Positions 31,421-44,397 of a stretch of DNA of 64,000 nt are shown one piece after another. This stretch comes from Uranotaenia lowii (lineage: Eukaryota; Arthropoda; Insecta; Diptera; Culicidae). How positions within the stretch are numbered: the first letter of the stretch is position 1; each line of letters opens with the position of its first letter. The notes under the pieces were generated by a model that worked only from the letters and a program-made list of their open reading frames with translations, did not search any database and was not told the origin of the DNA. The stretch covers positions 71,002,012 through 71,066,011 of the forward strand of contig NC_073692.1 in NCBI RefSeq assembly GCF_029784155.1. The letters run 5' to 3'. Position numbers and translations under genes: made by a program.

Positions 31421-34323
31421 TTAGTCAAAGTAAGATTCGACTTTATTCCGGATGTGTCGTTTAAACATGGTTTTGAATTTTTTTGGATTTTTTTCTTCCC
31501 TGAGTGTTGAAGGGAGAAGATTATACAAATATTTGCCGTAGTAAGGAAATGCTTTCCGTGACATTTCGCTGTTTGGTCGGCTTATTGATAGGATGGCTGA
31601 GTTACGCAGCATGTATCCGTGGTTGGGTTGCTCGTGTACTACGTTGTGATGAGTCAGTTGATCATTCAGATGAGAATGGATTATTGACATCGCTTGGAAC
31701 TCTCTTAGAGCCTGGATAGGTAATGTTGAATTGACAGCTTCGGAATACAAATTTTTTGTTGGGTACATTCTGTGGCGATTGTAGACGGCTTTGAGGCAAC
31801 GGTTTTCAGCAGCTTGCAATTTTTTTCAGTGGGTATTAGCTGCTGCTCCCCAGATGAAGACAAGGTACTGTAGCTTTGATTGTACGAGCGCCTGGTACAT
31901 CAACGCTAACTGTTTTGTAGGAACAACTTTTTTCATCCTCCAAAGTAAGCCGCATGTTGCGCTAACTTGTTTTTGAAGTTTCTTTATATGGTAGTCCCAC
32001 TTAAGCTTGCAATCAATATCCAGACCGAGATATGTGTAGTGGTAAACCTTTTCGATTGGTATTGAATCTACTATCAGATCCCCATGTACTTGCTCTGATC
32101 TCCTGGGTGTGAATAAAATCATGTATTTGGATTTTGTAAGATTCAATGATAGTAGATTTTCATCGAAATATTTTCTTAGAACTTCCATGTCAACGCGCAT
32201 GCTTTCGATTATTGCGGTAGAATCATTTCCAGTGTAGAATAGAGATGTGTCATCAGCAAAAAGACGTGGCATTCCGTTCAAGTTCAGATTTGGCAGATCA
32301 TTCACATATATCAGGAATAGAAGTGGCCCAAGATTGCTTCCTTGTGGTATCCCCACTTTTATTACTACGATTATTACTACGTACTCCATTTATGGAAACA
32401 AATTGACATCTGCCAGTAAGGTAGCTTTTTATTAACTCCAGAGCATTACCTCGTATGCCATAATATGCGAGTTTTTCGAGTATGATCCTATGGTCTGTAG
32501 TGTCGAATGCCTTTTTGAGATCTAAGAAGAGAAGTCCAGTCATTTTATTTTTATCAAGAGCTTTGTAGACATCATCAAATAGCTCATAAGTTGCTGTTGT
32601 TGTACTAGAGCCGGCACGGAATCCGTATTGGCAGTTATAGAGGATGTTATGTTCTTGGAAAAATTTTGTAATCCTTGTAGCCATCATTTGTTCTAGGATT
32701 TTGCTAAGAGAAGAAAGTACTGAAATCGGTCGATAGTTGTTTACGTCGACTCTTGATCCAGCTTTATGGATTGGAACAACCTTTGCTATCTTCAAGCAAT
32801 CAGGATATTTTCCGGTGAGAAGGCTTTCCTTGAATACGTCACGTAACAGTTTCGAGAAGAATCGATGATGCTGTTTGATGAAATGCGCAGGTATTTCATC
32901 AGGACCTATACTTTTATTGTTATCGAGGTCCTTGATTTTCAAAATCACCTCTTGCTCGGTTGCTGGTTCCAGGAAAATAAAGTTTCGTAGGTTATTTAAG
33001 GTTCCAAATCGGTTGGCATTTCTCTGGCTGTTTATAGTAGATGCAAGCTGGGGCCCTATGTTGCTAAAGAAGCAATTGAACGTGTCTGCAACTATCTCCA
33101 CATTGCTTGTAAGGTTTCCATTGATTATCAGTTTTGGTGTTTCATGCTCATCAACTTGGTGACCAGATATGGAATTCAAATATTTCCACGTACTCCTATA
33201 GTTGGCGTTTCTGAATAAATTGCTGTAATATGCTTGTTTCGCGTCTTGTTTGCACTGTTGCAGTTTCATTGACGCATGTTTCAATAGGTTTCGAGTGTTT
33301 AAGTCTGATGGATTTCTTTTTGATCTTGTTAGGAGAGAATCTTTGATTTTTATCCATTTCCAAACGTCAACGTTCATCCAAGGACATAATCCTTTCACTC
33401 TGGCTTTCACTTCGACAGTTTTGGAATATTCGGCCTTAAGCTTTTGGTATGTTTGTAATACTTTTTTTAAGAAGTTCTTCAGCTGAATCAGCTTGCATAT
33501 TGTAGACGTTTGCAGCGAAGTGCTCGCTAATCAGTGTATTGTTAACGACGACTTTAAGAAGTTTGCGGGTAAACACGTTTTTGCGTAGGCCAATCGAGGA
33601 TATTATTATGCAATGGTCGCTTAGATCCGAGTAAACTGTATCATTTGTTATCTTAGACCAAATCTTCTCGGAACAGATAACATGATCAAGTATATTAGCG
33701 CTAGCGGGTCTTGTTACATGTGTATTGGTGACTTGGAAGTTGTAGCAATTTAGAAGTTCCAAATATTCAACTGTTTCAGGATTAGATGTTTGATTTGTTG
33801 GACCGTTCATGTCTCCTACGATAATGCAAGAAGAAGTCGTGCTATAAGATGATATAAGCGACTCCAAATCAGCGAAAAAACAAGTAGTATTGATGGAAGG
33901 TGGTCTATAGATAGCGTGAACGTTTATTTCCTCTCCTGCAGATCTTATACGCACGTGAATATGATGGTAACCACCATAATGATGATTACAAAGTTCTTCG
34001 CAATCCATACCATTTTTCACGTAGACGGCCAAACCTCCTCCCGAGGTGTCGTCTCGACACGAAAAGAATGGTTTGAAACCTGGTAACCTAGCTTGTTGAG
34101 TCCGATCTTGTTTCAGCCACGTTTCACCAAGAACAATCACATGAATCTCTTCAGTAAGGTGCTTCAGAATAATTTTTATGTCATCTAATTTTTCTGGGTT
34201 GTTGATTCCTTGTACATTGAATTGAAGAATTTTTAAATTAGAACGACTGTTTTCATTTGTTTTTTGGCTTTTATTTAATTCATCTATAGTATTATAATAA
34301 TTATTGCTTGTTGTAAAATTCAT
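31421..34323 (-). pseudogene. CR1/L2-like ORF2, endonuclease plus reverse transcriptase, frameshifted
   Basis: The start is MNFTTSN at 34323. The endonuclease (33436-34323) shows LQFNVQGINN, LGETWLKQDR, GGGLAVYV, IVGDMN and SDLSDHCII. Reverse transcriptase (31826-33410) shows NKSIGPDEIPAHF, NYRPISVLSSLSKILEQ, QYGFRAGSST, LFLDLKKAFDTTDH, GIPQGSNLGPLLF and FADD (about 32249-32260). The tail (31421-31819) has the Leu/Pro-rich KAFPYYGKYLYNLLPSTLRE stretch typical of CR1 and L2 elements. Breaks: an A-run near 33465, a frameshift near 32345-32390 beside a 12-bp direct duplication, and one near 31820. Summed length is about 965 residues, normal for the family. Catalytic Asp residues are retained. 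Confidence 0.88.
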
Positions 34324-34361
34324 ATTTAGTTAATCATAAAATTCGAGGTACAGCTCATGAA

Positions 34362-35479
34362 CTATTTTTGTAAATGTACACGCTTTGGGGATGACATTGT
34401 AAATGAGGAAGTATCAAAATTAAGAGTTCGCTTTTTGGATTCCACAATCTTCTGCAATTCCTGCTTCGAACCGATTTTTTCCACTCTGGCGCCATCAGTT
34501 CTTCTCATAAGAATTTTCCCATCACGTCCTGGCCATACATATTTCACTCCCATCTCGTCCTGCATTTTCCTGGCTTCCTTTAGCAGATCTTTCCCGAATG
34601 CTGTCATTTCGTCGCGCATGGTGACGGATTGCAACGAGTTAATGAACGAATTGCCAATTGTAGAGGTTTTTAGAACACCGTGGGTACGCTTTTTTTTTTT
34701 TCAAAAAGATGGTTTTTAGTATCTTCCGAATCAAATGTTACCAATACCGGTGGGGTGTTATTGGATGTTTTGTTTCCCACAAGACGTCGAGCACTGACTA
34801 TTCCGTTTTCTTCGATTTTACAGCCAACGGTTTCTGCTACTTGAAGTATCAAAGCGCGTGGATTCTCCTTTTCCATGATCGGTAAACCAAGTACAATCGC
34901 ATTGCGGGAGAGCTCCTTTCGATTTATTCTGTCAAGCTCCAACTCGAGAACATCGATACGGTCTGATAAGTTACTGTTTTGTTCCTTACACGACACGATC
35001 TCCATTCGCAACTCCTGGTTCTCGGATCTTAAAGCGACTAATTCGAGCTTAAGATCTTCGAAACCTTTGTTAAGCAAATCGAATTTCTCTGCCAAAAATT
35101 CTCGAGAAGCTTCGATATGCTTATTGGTCTCTAATAGTTCCGCAATTTGCTGTTTAGATTGTTCGAGTGCGATACGTATTCCTGCCGACTCCTGTCTTGA
35201 CTCCCTAACCGATTGGTCAATAGCACGTAACTCCTCTATCATCTGGTTTTGCTCGCCTCTTTCTTCCGGTTTTGAAAGCGGATTTCGTTCAAAACACTCA
35301 GTCGAGCAGAAAAAAGGCTTTTTTCTAGCTCGTGCGATAGCATTTCCACGAATGTGTTTGCATCGAAAGTGTACCGAGCGGTTGCATGAAACACATTCAA
35401 TTATGCGGTGCGAATCTTTTTCAGTAGTGCCGCATATGTAGCAGATGATGGCATTATCATCATCATCATCAATCATCAT
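34362..35479 (-). pseudogene. CR1/L2-like ORF1 with PHD-type zinc finger, one frameshift
   Basis: Begins MMIDDDDDNAIICYICGTTE. Cys/His spacing CYICG, CVSCNRSVHFRC, then CSTEC (residues about 13-60) fits a PHD-like finger. A long coiled-coil region follows (about residues 75-185, repeated Glu/Leu heptads), then a basic region with NAIVLGLP. A frameshift at the poly-A run 34688-34699 (poly-T on plus) separates 34670-35479 from the remainder (34362-34634), which continues with DEMGVKYVWPGRDGKILM and ends just before ORF2. In CR1-group elements this protein binds element RNA. The finger may contact chromatin (inference). Confidence 0.75.
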
Positions 35480-35851
35480 CGTGCAAAAACTTTATATAAT
35501 TACAAATTTGGCAACACTGGAAACTCAAATCAACACTGACGTAAGGCGTCGCGGCGGTCGTGAGATAACTTATTCACGTCTCACTTGATGACTGTTGTTG
35601 TTGAGGTGGCGAAAACAATGGACGACAAAACTGCGCGGTGTAAGTTTTAACTATTTATTCGGAAGTAAAGTGGGCATAAATACCTTGTATGGTATCGAAG
35701 ATTACCGGGTCCAACCTTTCCGCATAACTCCGGGGCCCCAGCTGCTTCAGGTGATGCCGTATGAGTGCCAAAATGGTTTTTCAGGTATGTTCTCAATCCT
35801 TTTTTATTGTTTTTCTGAGCGCCTGTTTTCCGAAACATCCGATAGCTCCCA
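35480..35851. other. Short intergenic stretch, probable 5' region of the CR1-like element
   Basis: 35480-35560 is probably the 5' end of the minus-strand element. The rest, up to the palindrome, has mixed composition without recognisable features. Confidence 0.35.
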
Positions 35852-36821
35852 CCCGGTAAATTTGAATCGGCAGAGAGGTAACTCAAATCGCCAGAGGGAT
35901 CGTAACGATCTCTCTGGCGATTTTGCATCATCACATCGTTAGAGAGGAACACACCATACGCGTGCCTTGGGTGAGTGCCACGAATTAAGCTAAGACACGC
36001 CCTCCAGAGAAACACACGAACACAATCCGAATCGTGTTTGTATGTTTCCCTCCGAGACGCGTGTTCGCCTGCCTGAGAAGTCGACAGCTACGATTGAAAC
36101 CACACACGGGACACGGGGACAAAATGCGACCACACCGTACGAGTGTACGATTCAAACTGATTTCGCATGTACGCATTCGTATTTGTTGCCTCTAGGTATC
36201 TCGGCAGGACAAACCGAATGAAAATATTTGCGTTCTTGGAGTGTCGCCGAAGTTAACCGTTTTATTCAAAGTTCGGTGACTCAACTCTCAATTTTTTTGC
36301 ATGCTCTGTCGATTTCTGAGAGGACGCGCTTACTGGGCAGTAAGCGCGTCCTCTCAGAAATCGACAGAGCATGCAAAAAAATTGAGAGTTGAGTCACCGA
36401 ACTTTGAATAAAACGGTTAACTTCGGCGACACTCCAAGAACGCAAATATTTTCATTCGGTTTGTCCTGCCGAGATACCTAGAGGCAACAAATACGAATGC
36501 GTACATGCGAAATCAGTTTGAATCGTACACTCGTACGGTGTGGTCGCATTTTGTCCCCGTGTCCCGTGTGTGCTTTCAATCGTAGCTGTCGACTTCTCAG
36601 GCAGGCGAACACGCGTCTCGGAGGGAAACATACAAACACGATTCGGATTGTGTTCGTGTGTTTCTCTGGAGGGCGTGTCTTAGCTTAATTCGTGGCACTC
36701 ACCCAAGGCACGCGTATGGTGTGTTCCTCTCTAACGATGTGATGATGCAAAATCGCCAGAGAGATCGTTACGATCCCTCTGGCGATTTGAGTTACCTCTC
36801 TGCCGATTCAAATTTACCGGG
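35852..36821. mobile_element. 970-bp near-perfect palindrome (foldback element), 2-base spacer
   Basis: Two 484-base arms are exact reverse complements apart from one or a few substitutions (one seen near 36103/36570). They are separated only by GG at 36336-36337. The midpoint of the outer ends is exactly 36336.5, so there are no net indels. Outer tips read CCCGGTAAATTTGAATCGG. Each arm contains a smaller hairpin (atcgccagag...ctctggcgat, 35888-35921 and its mirror). No target-site duplication is visible. A 63-codon frame occurs on both arms, as symmetry requires, and is not evidence of a gene. Confidence 0.85.
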
Positions 36822-39620
36822 CTTGAACGACTTCTTCTTCTATATGGATTTTTTCTAATCCATAAAAAGCGGGTCAGAAGAGCAAACGACTGTAGATGAT
36901 CGCAGGAATTTTAAATCCGCTGTCGAAAATAACTTTGTATGATAAATATTTTCAGCAAATATTTTATGAAAATTTAAATCGGTATTTTATAAAATTTCTA
37001 GAAAAAGCCAGTTTTGTTTGCACTCAATTATTGGTAAAAAAACCGTTTACAAGTGAAATCTTTTTGTTCTTGAATGTTGAAATGCGAAAAGTTTTAAAAT
37101 AGCACCTGGGTGAACAATTATAGATTTCTTATCGACACGACTGAGCATTAAAGTCGACGACAAACCATCTGATTTCTTGAAAGAAAAATCTTTAATTTTG
37201 TTATTCAACCAAACCAGTCAGTAACGGTTATCCTTGATGCATTTTTTAAGAAATTTCGTAAAAATATTGTACAAAACATCGAGAGTTGAGTCAATACACT
37301 TGAAGATTAAAAATCCCCATTATCAGTAATAAAATATTCATAAATCAGTTAAAAAATCTTATTCTATATTAAATTGAGAAAACCCGTGAAATCTGTAAAA
37401 AATTCTAGAATCAAGAAAATACATCAACTGTAACTTTAACGAAATTTTCTTAAAAACCATAGAATTGAGGCTTTTTCTGCGATTTAGACAATTTTGCTAA
37501 ACATCGCAATGCATGCAATACAGAAGTTCAAATAAAAACAAATTTTCGCTGTTTGTAGGAAAAATATCGGGGCTTTGAGTACTAATTTAAATTGCCGAAA
37601 AACTTCTCGTAAACATTCCAAGAAAAAAAGAATCAAAATCAATAAATTTCAATAACAATTGATCGTTCAAATCTGAGAATATAGTGATCGTGAAAAATAA
37701 ATTATTTTGACTTTTATTTATCGTTTAGATTTAAATCTTTAAATGAAAGTGATGACAAATCGTATCATCGGTTTAAGAAAAAAAATTCTCAGAAAACATT
37801 TAATTTTTTTTAATGAACCAGGAAGACCTTCAAAAACTATCATTTGCAATAACAAAAGTAAGTAAATCATTTCTTTATTTGGAAGAATGTTTGCAAATAA
37901 GTTTGAGTCAATTAAAAGTTTATGATTTTTTTAAAATTCTTACGATGTACCGAGTGATACGGTGTTAAATTTAGGTTTCCTTCAAAAACATCAATTAGTT
38001 TTTTCTTTTTTCAGGTTTCTTTTGTAAAGTTAAAACATAAAGCCAGGTTAATTAATTAATAAATGTTATTTTGAGTGCGGCCCGCCGACAAAATTTCAAA
38101 TTCAAACTTGCCCGTTGGATCAAAAGTTTCTTATAGATTATTGAAAAGACTAAATTTCCCAACTTTAACTTTATCATAATAGTATCAATAATAAATTGAA
38201 CATGTTGTATCATAAATTTATAAAGTTATTATTGTGAACATAAAAAAATATTGATAACTGGAAGAATTTGAATGTGATTGTATCTCTAATTGAGATCACT
38301 GACACTCTTGAAACAAAATTAAACATGTTCTTCTTTTTATCGAATTCAATTTAATCCTCAACTATGTGTTTCGAATAAATTATTTTAATTTCAATAGTTA
38401 ACTTCGAAATTCGATCTCATGAACGTTGGCTTAGAAGACAAGTATGCTATCCTCTAGGCCTCGATCTGCTGGCTATTAATAGAGTTTCAAATAGGCAAAA
38501 TTTGGTTTGCATTTGATTTTTTTTCTGATAGTAAAAAATCCTATTTCAAAATCTTAAAATATCTATTTTTCCAAGGCTTGCAAACAAACAGCTCTCCTGA
38601 TGATACCAAAAAGCATTTAGAAGCAAACGGGTTGTTTAATGTGGAAGAACAACTTTTTTCTTTTTATATGAACAGTTATTGTGCTATTTTTATTGTCATT
38701 TAATGATAATTTTTTTTATATTAAAAAAATGAGGACATTTTCCAAGAGTAAGCCCGTATTGGACAAATGGATAGGAACCTTATCAAATTGTTAACTTTGA
38801 AAAAAAAAAATGAAAATGGAAATAGTGAAACTATTTAGCAATTATAATAATTTTTGCCCCTTAATGTAGGCAGCATCATATTTCTTTTTCGACTATAAAT
38901 ATTTTTAAAATAAAATGTTAAAAATCAAGGTTAAATTGATAAACCAGCATGTGTAAATATTATAAAGGTGTTTTGTATCCTTTATGATCAAGAAAACTTG
39001 TTACACCCGTCAGAATAGAAACTGATCAATGTCACCCCAAAGCATCAAATTCTGAACAGAGGCGAAACCAATTTTTAAATTAAATTTAAATTTCTGCATC
39101 CATGTTTCACGTTCATAGGAGACCAGTACTGGTTTTAAAAATATAAAACATGCCACATACTCCTTAACAGAAAAAATAATCGAAATATATTGAAAAAAGT
39201 GATCAATATTACCCCGGATTACGCTAATTATAATTATTTATCGAATCGAAATATTTGACTCTTTTTTGAATTAACATATAACACTTCTAACTTTATTTAT
39301 CCCTCCCTTCGGGTTTTTTTTTGAAAATTACAAGGAGGGGAGGGGGAGGGGGTGACAAAAGGAGAAATTGATTTTTGCTCTAGCCTTATTTGAAAGTTTC
39401 AAGTAATTTTAAGATGAAACCGAGTTTATTGAGTAAAGTGCATCCGCGTACATCTAGAATGACTGTTTGTTAATTCGAATTGTTGACATTTGGCAGTTTC
39501 GCTCTTATGAAATGTTACGCTTGATTTATGTATTACCGATTTTTGGGATTGTTATTATTTCTAGCTGAATTTGAATTTCGAAAAAATCCATGGACAATTC
39601 GCACAGCAATACTGAAAATC
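36822..39620. other. AT-rich DNA with no recognised gene
   Basis: Long AT-rich stretch with many short frames and no family motifs. It contains a tRNA-like fragment at 38405-38470 and a GTGCGGCCCGCCG motif at 38074. A G-rich patch (ggaggggaggggg) lies at 39333-39353. Confidence 0.5.
38405..38470 (-). mobile_element. tRNA-like fragment, possible head of a second SINE family
   Basis: On the minus strand a box resembling A (GGCCTAGAGGATAGCATAC) is followed about 30 bases on by GAGATCGAATTTCG, a decayed B box. The spacing fits a tRNA-derived pol III promoter. No A-rich tail or target duplication was found, and it lacks the folding of a functional tRNA. Confidence 0.35.
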
Positions 39621-39632
39621 GTAATATCTATA

Positions 39633-39831
39633 TTGGGCTTGTGATATAGCTCACTTGGCAAGTCTGTTGTCTCCTGAGCCGATGTCCGCGAGTTCGAGCC
39701 CAAGAGTAAACATCGAACACAGTTGTACCGGATAAGTTTTTCAATAACGATCTGCCAACTGCAACGTTGATATAGTCGCGAATGCCATAAAGATGGTAAA
39801 ACGACTATAATCGAAACAAAAAAAAAAAAAA
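39633..39831 (+). mobile_element. tRNA-derived SINE, copy 2 (12-bp target-site duplication)
   Basis: A-box-like TAGCTCACTTGGCAAG and B-box-like GAGTTCGAGCCC form a tRNA-related head. A body of about 110 bases is shared with copies 1 and 3 (for example 'acagttgtaccggataag' and 'cataaagatggtaaaacg'). It ends in an A-rich tail. GTAATATCTATA precedes it (39621-39632) and follows it (39832-39843) exactly. Confidence 0.9.
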
Positions 39832-39843
39832 GTAATATCTATA

Positions 39844-41300
39844 AAAAAATTATATCATTTGCATTCTTTTTGTATTGGCTAAATTAGAAAATGTGTTTAA
39901 TATATTCGCTCAGTTTTATCTCTGTGTAGAGGTAGTTTTTAAAGAGTATCATTCTTTGTCAGCCTAATAATGAGACTGATTCAGTAGCGTAAAATAATTT
40001 ATTCAACAATCCGTCGAAATCATTGACAACTCTAAAGGGTACTTTTCTCATCGTTATTCTCTCTTTTCAGCCACCACCCCTGCTTTCAGCATGCAACACG
40101 TAAGATGACAACTATATTCTTGAGCTCCAATCCCGGAATCGTCCCAATTGCAATAACAATGCCTAACTCGATTTCAACTGTTTAAAGTTTCAACAAAAGC
40201 ACCACAAACGATGCAATATAAAATAATCGAATCACCCATTCAGTTCTCCTTGCACTCGGGGAAAATCTCGGAAAACGACTCGGCACGGTAGCTTTGCTCA
40301 GGATTCCCAGAAAGCCAACCCAATCAAATTTGTCATCAAAAGTGGCAACGAAAGCAATCAAACATTTTCGTTTTCCCCTTTTCCTCACTTTCAAGTCACC
40401 ATGCACCAGGCTCTTGAATACATATCTACAATTTTATCTGTGTACTTTCCCGCAACTGAATGTTTTAATAGAGTGGGTATAACATTTTTTGAAATAAAAG
40501 TTTGACGTCATTTTTGAATTTCTATTTTCTCGCATCGCCAGAGGGCTTAAAATGTCTTTAAAACGTTCCAATATGCCGGGGATTGTAGTTTGTTATATTT
40601 ATCTATGCCCCATAACTTAGGCTACTGTCCACCCTCACAGAAGCTTTCAGCAGCCATTCAGGGGCAAAAAAAAAAATGAAAGAAAGAAAGGAAAACTCAT
40701 TTTACGCCCGATCTTCAACAGCTTCAGCAAACCTTTCAACGTTGTAGATACGCGCGCATTGTGGAATTGCATCCAACGTTCAGCCGCTGCGCTTTGTCGC
40801 AACCATCATCCCAAATCCTTCTTTCGAAAGCCGGCTCTGCTGCTTGGAGTTTAGCTGTGTGTGCTGGTCGGAAATTTAAGCTCCCTGGGATATTGCCATG
40901 GTAACGCTCTGGGATCATCATCAGTGCTACCGGAATACCAACGTCGATGATGGTAGCAGCAGTAGCAGCAATAATGACGATGACGATTCTTGATGACTCT
41001 CGGTTTGAAACTCGGGCGCACCCAAAAAGGGAGGGGGGGTGGGGTGGATGTGGGTGGCAATGATGAGACACACTTTGGTGGTACACTATTTGGATTTCAC
41101 ACCCATTCACTTCACACATAACGACTCTGCACCTCGTTTCGGGGGGGTCGTGGATGCATTGGGGCAGGGAGGGGAGGGGGATGTCACGTGACGTCAGCAA
41201 TTCTGCACATCTGTGCCACCCTTTGTCAGTGTGATTGCAAGGGAATGCAACAAATGCTTCTCAATTTTCGGAGCCGTCCTTTTCAATTTGAACCCGGGCA
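39844..41300. other. GC-richer island, possible regulatory DNA
   Basis: From about 40030 to 41290 composition is clearly less AT-rich than either side. There is a gcagcagtagcagcaat run near 40955 and G-runs near 41030 and 41140. A pyrimidine tract ending in ctctcttttcag (40070) followed 28 bases later by GTAAGA resembles a micro-exon boundary but cannot be supported as a gene. A minus-strand 154-codon frame (40736-41200) has low-complexity His/Pro/Ile content. Confidence 0.3.
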
Positions 41301-44300
41301 AATGGGGGTATTTCCATTCAAGAAGTTTCCTGAATGGGGTTTTAAATTTTCCCTTGATTTAATCTAGTTTGAGGTTTGAAAATTACAATGTTGCACAGAT
41401 TTTTTTCAACTTTGAAAGATTTTAACTACACAAAAAATAGCAATCAAAGGTATCAGGACAAATTAGTAGATTTGACTCTATGGAGCCACTAGATTCTGCG
41501 AAAAAATATCGGGACAGTCACAAGAAAGGTTATGACTAATAACATTTAATGTAGCTTGCGAGTTGCGAATCCATTACACTTAGAAATTGATTGTTTATGG
41601 ATAATTTTACAGATTCACCGTTTCAATTTGAGTTGAGTAATCTATGAAAAATATGTTTATCCCAATACTAAACCATTTTGTTTTGATTTCTGATTTACAG
41701 TTTTTCTTTATCATATCATATGACGACCGTTACCAAAATTTTGTTTGATAAATTTTATTTGAAAAATGTAAGTTTAGTTTTTTCGCAAATTTTAAAACGG
41801 ATTTCAAATTAATATCACGGTGTGTTTCTAGAAGATGTTTAATATAAAATAAACAGCAACTCTATTTTCTCAAAAATTGAAAATTTAGCATTTTCTGAGC
41901 GATTTCCAAGCAAAATTAAAATATTTGGTCGGTTAGTCCCCATACGATTTTAAAGATTTATAGTCTATATTCATGAATTTTCAATCTGAAAAATTATTCC
42001 AGTGCAATGGAATTGCAATGTTTTTCTTTAAAAAAATTTTTTTTTTCATTTTAATTAAAGTATTTGTCATTCTGAAACATGAAAAAAACCAACGTTTAGA
42101 AAGATTAGTGATTTGGATTGAAAAACTTATTTTAAAATTAAAATTTTATTTGAAATTTATTATTTGGAATATCCTCGTTATAATTGGTGTTATCCAAATG
42201 TAACTTAAACTAACATTTATATGTGCTTATCTTGGAAATATAATTCTGGTTTAATGAAATTTGTAGATACATGAATAAATAAAGTCCAACATGCTTTAAT
42301 TGGTTTCTAACGGAATATTAAAAAAACCTTTTTTTTCGAACTTGTTCTTTGAATTATTTCCATAATATTTGTATGCTCAGATGCGTATTAATAGGCATTT
42401 TAGAAAAAAAAAAATCGATTAGGCCACTTGTTTAAGGTATTCTTCAATTTCTTTTATCTCAGACTAAAATTTAAACAAATCTCAGCAGACGAGTTTTCAA
42501 TGTAATTTAAAATATAAAATTTAGTTTAAAATAAAAGTTATTGCACTGAAATCCGCACATCTTAGGCTACATAACATCTATTTCAAAAAACTTTTTCTCA
42601 TATTGAAGGTGAATAAATTTTCTATCAATCATCTGAACTTCATTTTTGCGTAAGAATCTAAATACTGTTGATATTTTTGAATTAATGAATTAAAGATGAA
42701 AAACTGTTTTTTTAAGAGAAGTATCAATTTCATCGACGGTTTTGGACCAGATTTTTGCATCTTGATTTTCTTTTCAGTTTTTATGGATTTCTATGGTTAA
42801 TTCAAACTAATGATTTCTAGAGGTTGTTACCACAACTGGTATAAAATTGTAGAAATTATGATTTTTTTACTGTTACATTAATGCTTCATTAATGATCTAA
42901 TAAATAATAAAGAAAAACTGAAAGGTTCAGTAGAATAACTAGAACAACCATAGGAAGAGCAAAATATGATGAATCTAACGCGTTTTAGGCTAGTTTGCTA
43001 TAGATAACTTGCAATAAACTTTTGCCAACAATACTGTTGATTTTTGTAAATTTAAGATCGACAAATAGATAGAAATGCATTATTTTTGGAATAATTTCAA
43101 ATTTATCACAGCTTTAGACTAGATTCATCCATCTATTTAAAAAAATAAAAATCTTTAAAACTTTATAATTCAATTTAAAACAAAGAGTTCAAGAGACTAT
43201 TTAAATAATATAGTGGGTTGAAAACTGTAGAAGCAAGGATTATTTAACCTCAAAAGTAAAGCTTGCTTTTAAATAAAAAGGGAGAATCACAGTGTCCAGG
43301 GGGTTACTAAAATTGGGCTTAAAAATAGAAAAAATAAAACGTTTTATAAAACACTCCAGGCTTATAATGATCATTTTATCAAAAGAATATAACATGCAAA
43401 GTTTCAGTAAGATTAAACTGCTGTGGTGACTTGCATTGAGTCGGAAGTGCGAATGGAATTTTAAGACATTTGACTCAGGAGAAGTATAAAAACTGAATTC
43501 TCTTCAAAAATAGTTTTCAACGGACTTTTGAATATTGATTTTCTTAATTTTTAAAAACCTTAAATTAAAACAAATGTATATACTCCAGATTGCATCACGA
43601 TAAGCGTTATCACAAAAAAAGTTATAGCGGTATTATTCCAGATAACTCTAGATAATTCTAATAATTTCAGATAATTTTATCCTCTCAGATTGCTGACAGG
43701 ATTTGCCAGCTGATTTTTAAATTTTTGAATAAGAAGATATTTTTATGTAATTTTCTTCGTTTTAATAGTTTTGTAACTAGTTTGAAATAATTTTGAAAAT
43801 TTTTCAAAGTTTTTGATCTGATTGTTGAGCAACGAGTTCAATTTAGAAATATTGAAAGTTAGAACTAAGAGAATAAGCACCTTTGAAATTAAAAAATACT
43901 TTAAATATACGTATATTTTTGAAGATTTCAAACAGAAAATTTTGAAAAAGAATTTTTTATGGGGGGTCACCGACCAAATATTTTAATTTTTGTTGGAAAT
44001 GAATCGGGAAAAGCTCTACTTTCTGCCCATGCAAAAATTAACGTTACTGTATTTTTTTTTCTTTAAGTCCTCCTACGAATTATGAAATAAGATTTTAAAT
44101 TTCAAATATGAGTTCTGATACTGAACAAAATATCATAAATCTCGTTTGAGGCCCTTAGAACCGAAAAGGTATTCTCGAGAAAACGCGCTTCAAAGTGTTC
44201 TTTTCTCTCGTTTTTCATATATTTTTTGTTATCTTATTTTGATCGCCGCTGGGATATATTCTTAACTAAGTTTATGGCGTATAATTTTTGGAAAGTTGTA

Positions 44301-44397
44301 GTTCGATCGAGTAGTATAAAGGAAAAATTTCAAAAATCTGAAAATTTCACCGAATGTAGTTTGAAATATGAAAATTCGAACTTACCCTTTTTACACT
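41301..44397. other. AT-rich DNA, nothing recognised
   Basis: Strongly AT-rich with short, biased frames only. No repeats with clear ends, RNA genes or conserved motifs were seen. Confidence 0.5.

Larger units (their letters stand above)
31421..35479 (-). mobile_element. CR1/L2-group non-LTR retrotransposon, degraded but nearly full length
   Basis: Minus-strand ORF1 (PHD-type finger and coiled coil) is followed 38 bases later by ORF2 (endonuclease, reverse transcriptase, long tail). The limits given are those of the coding regions. The 3' end probably reaches about 31300 and the 5' end about 35500. No clear target-site duplication is visible. Several frameshifts, mostly in A-runs, show it is inactive and older than the Jockey copy. 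Confidence 0.85.

Noticed and set aside
35985..36688. A 63-residue frame present twice
   Set aside because: Again imposed by palindrome symmetry; no homologue recognised.
40736..41200. 154-codon minus-strand frame
   Set aside because: Low-complexity His/Pro/Ile content in a GC-rich patch, no domain, no promoter or poly(A) signal.
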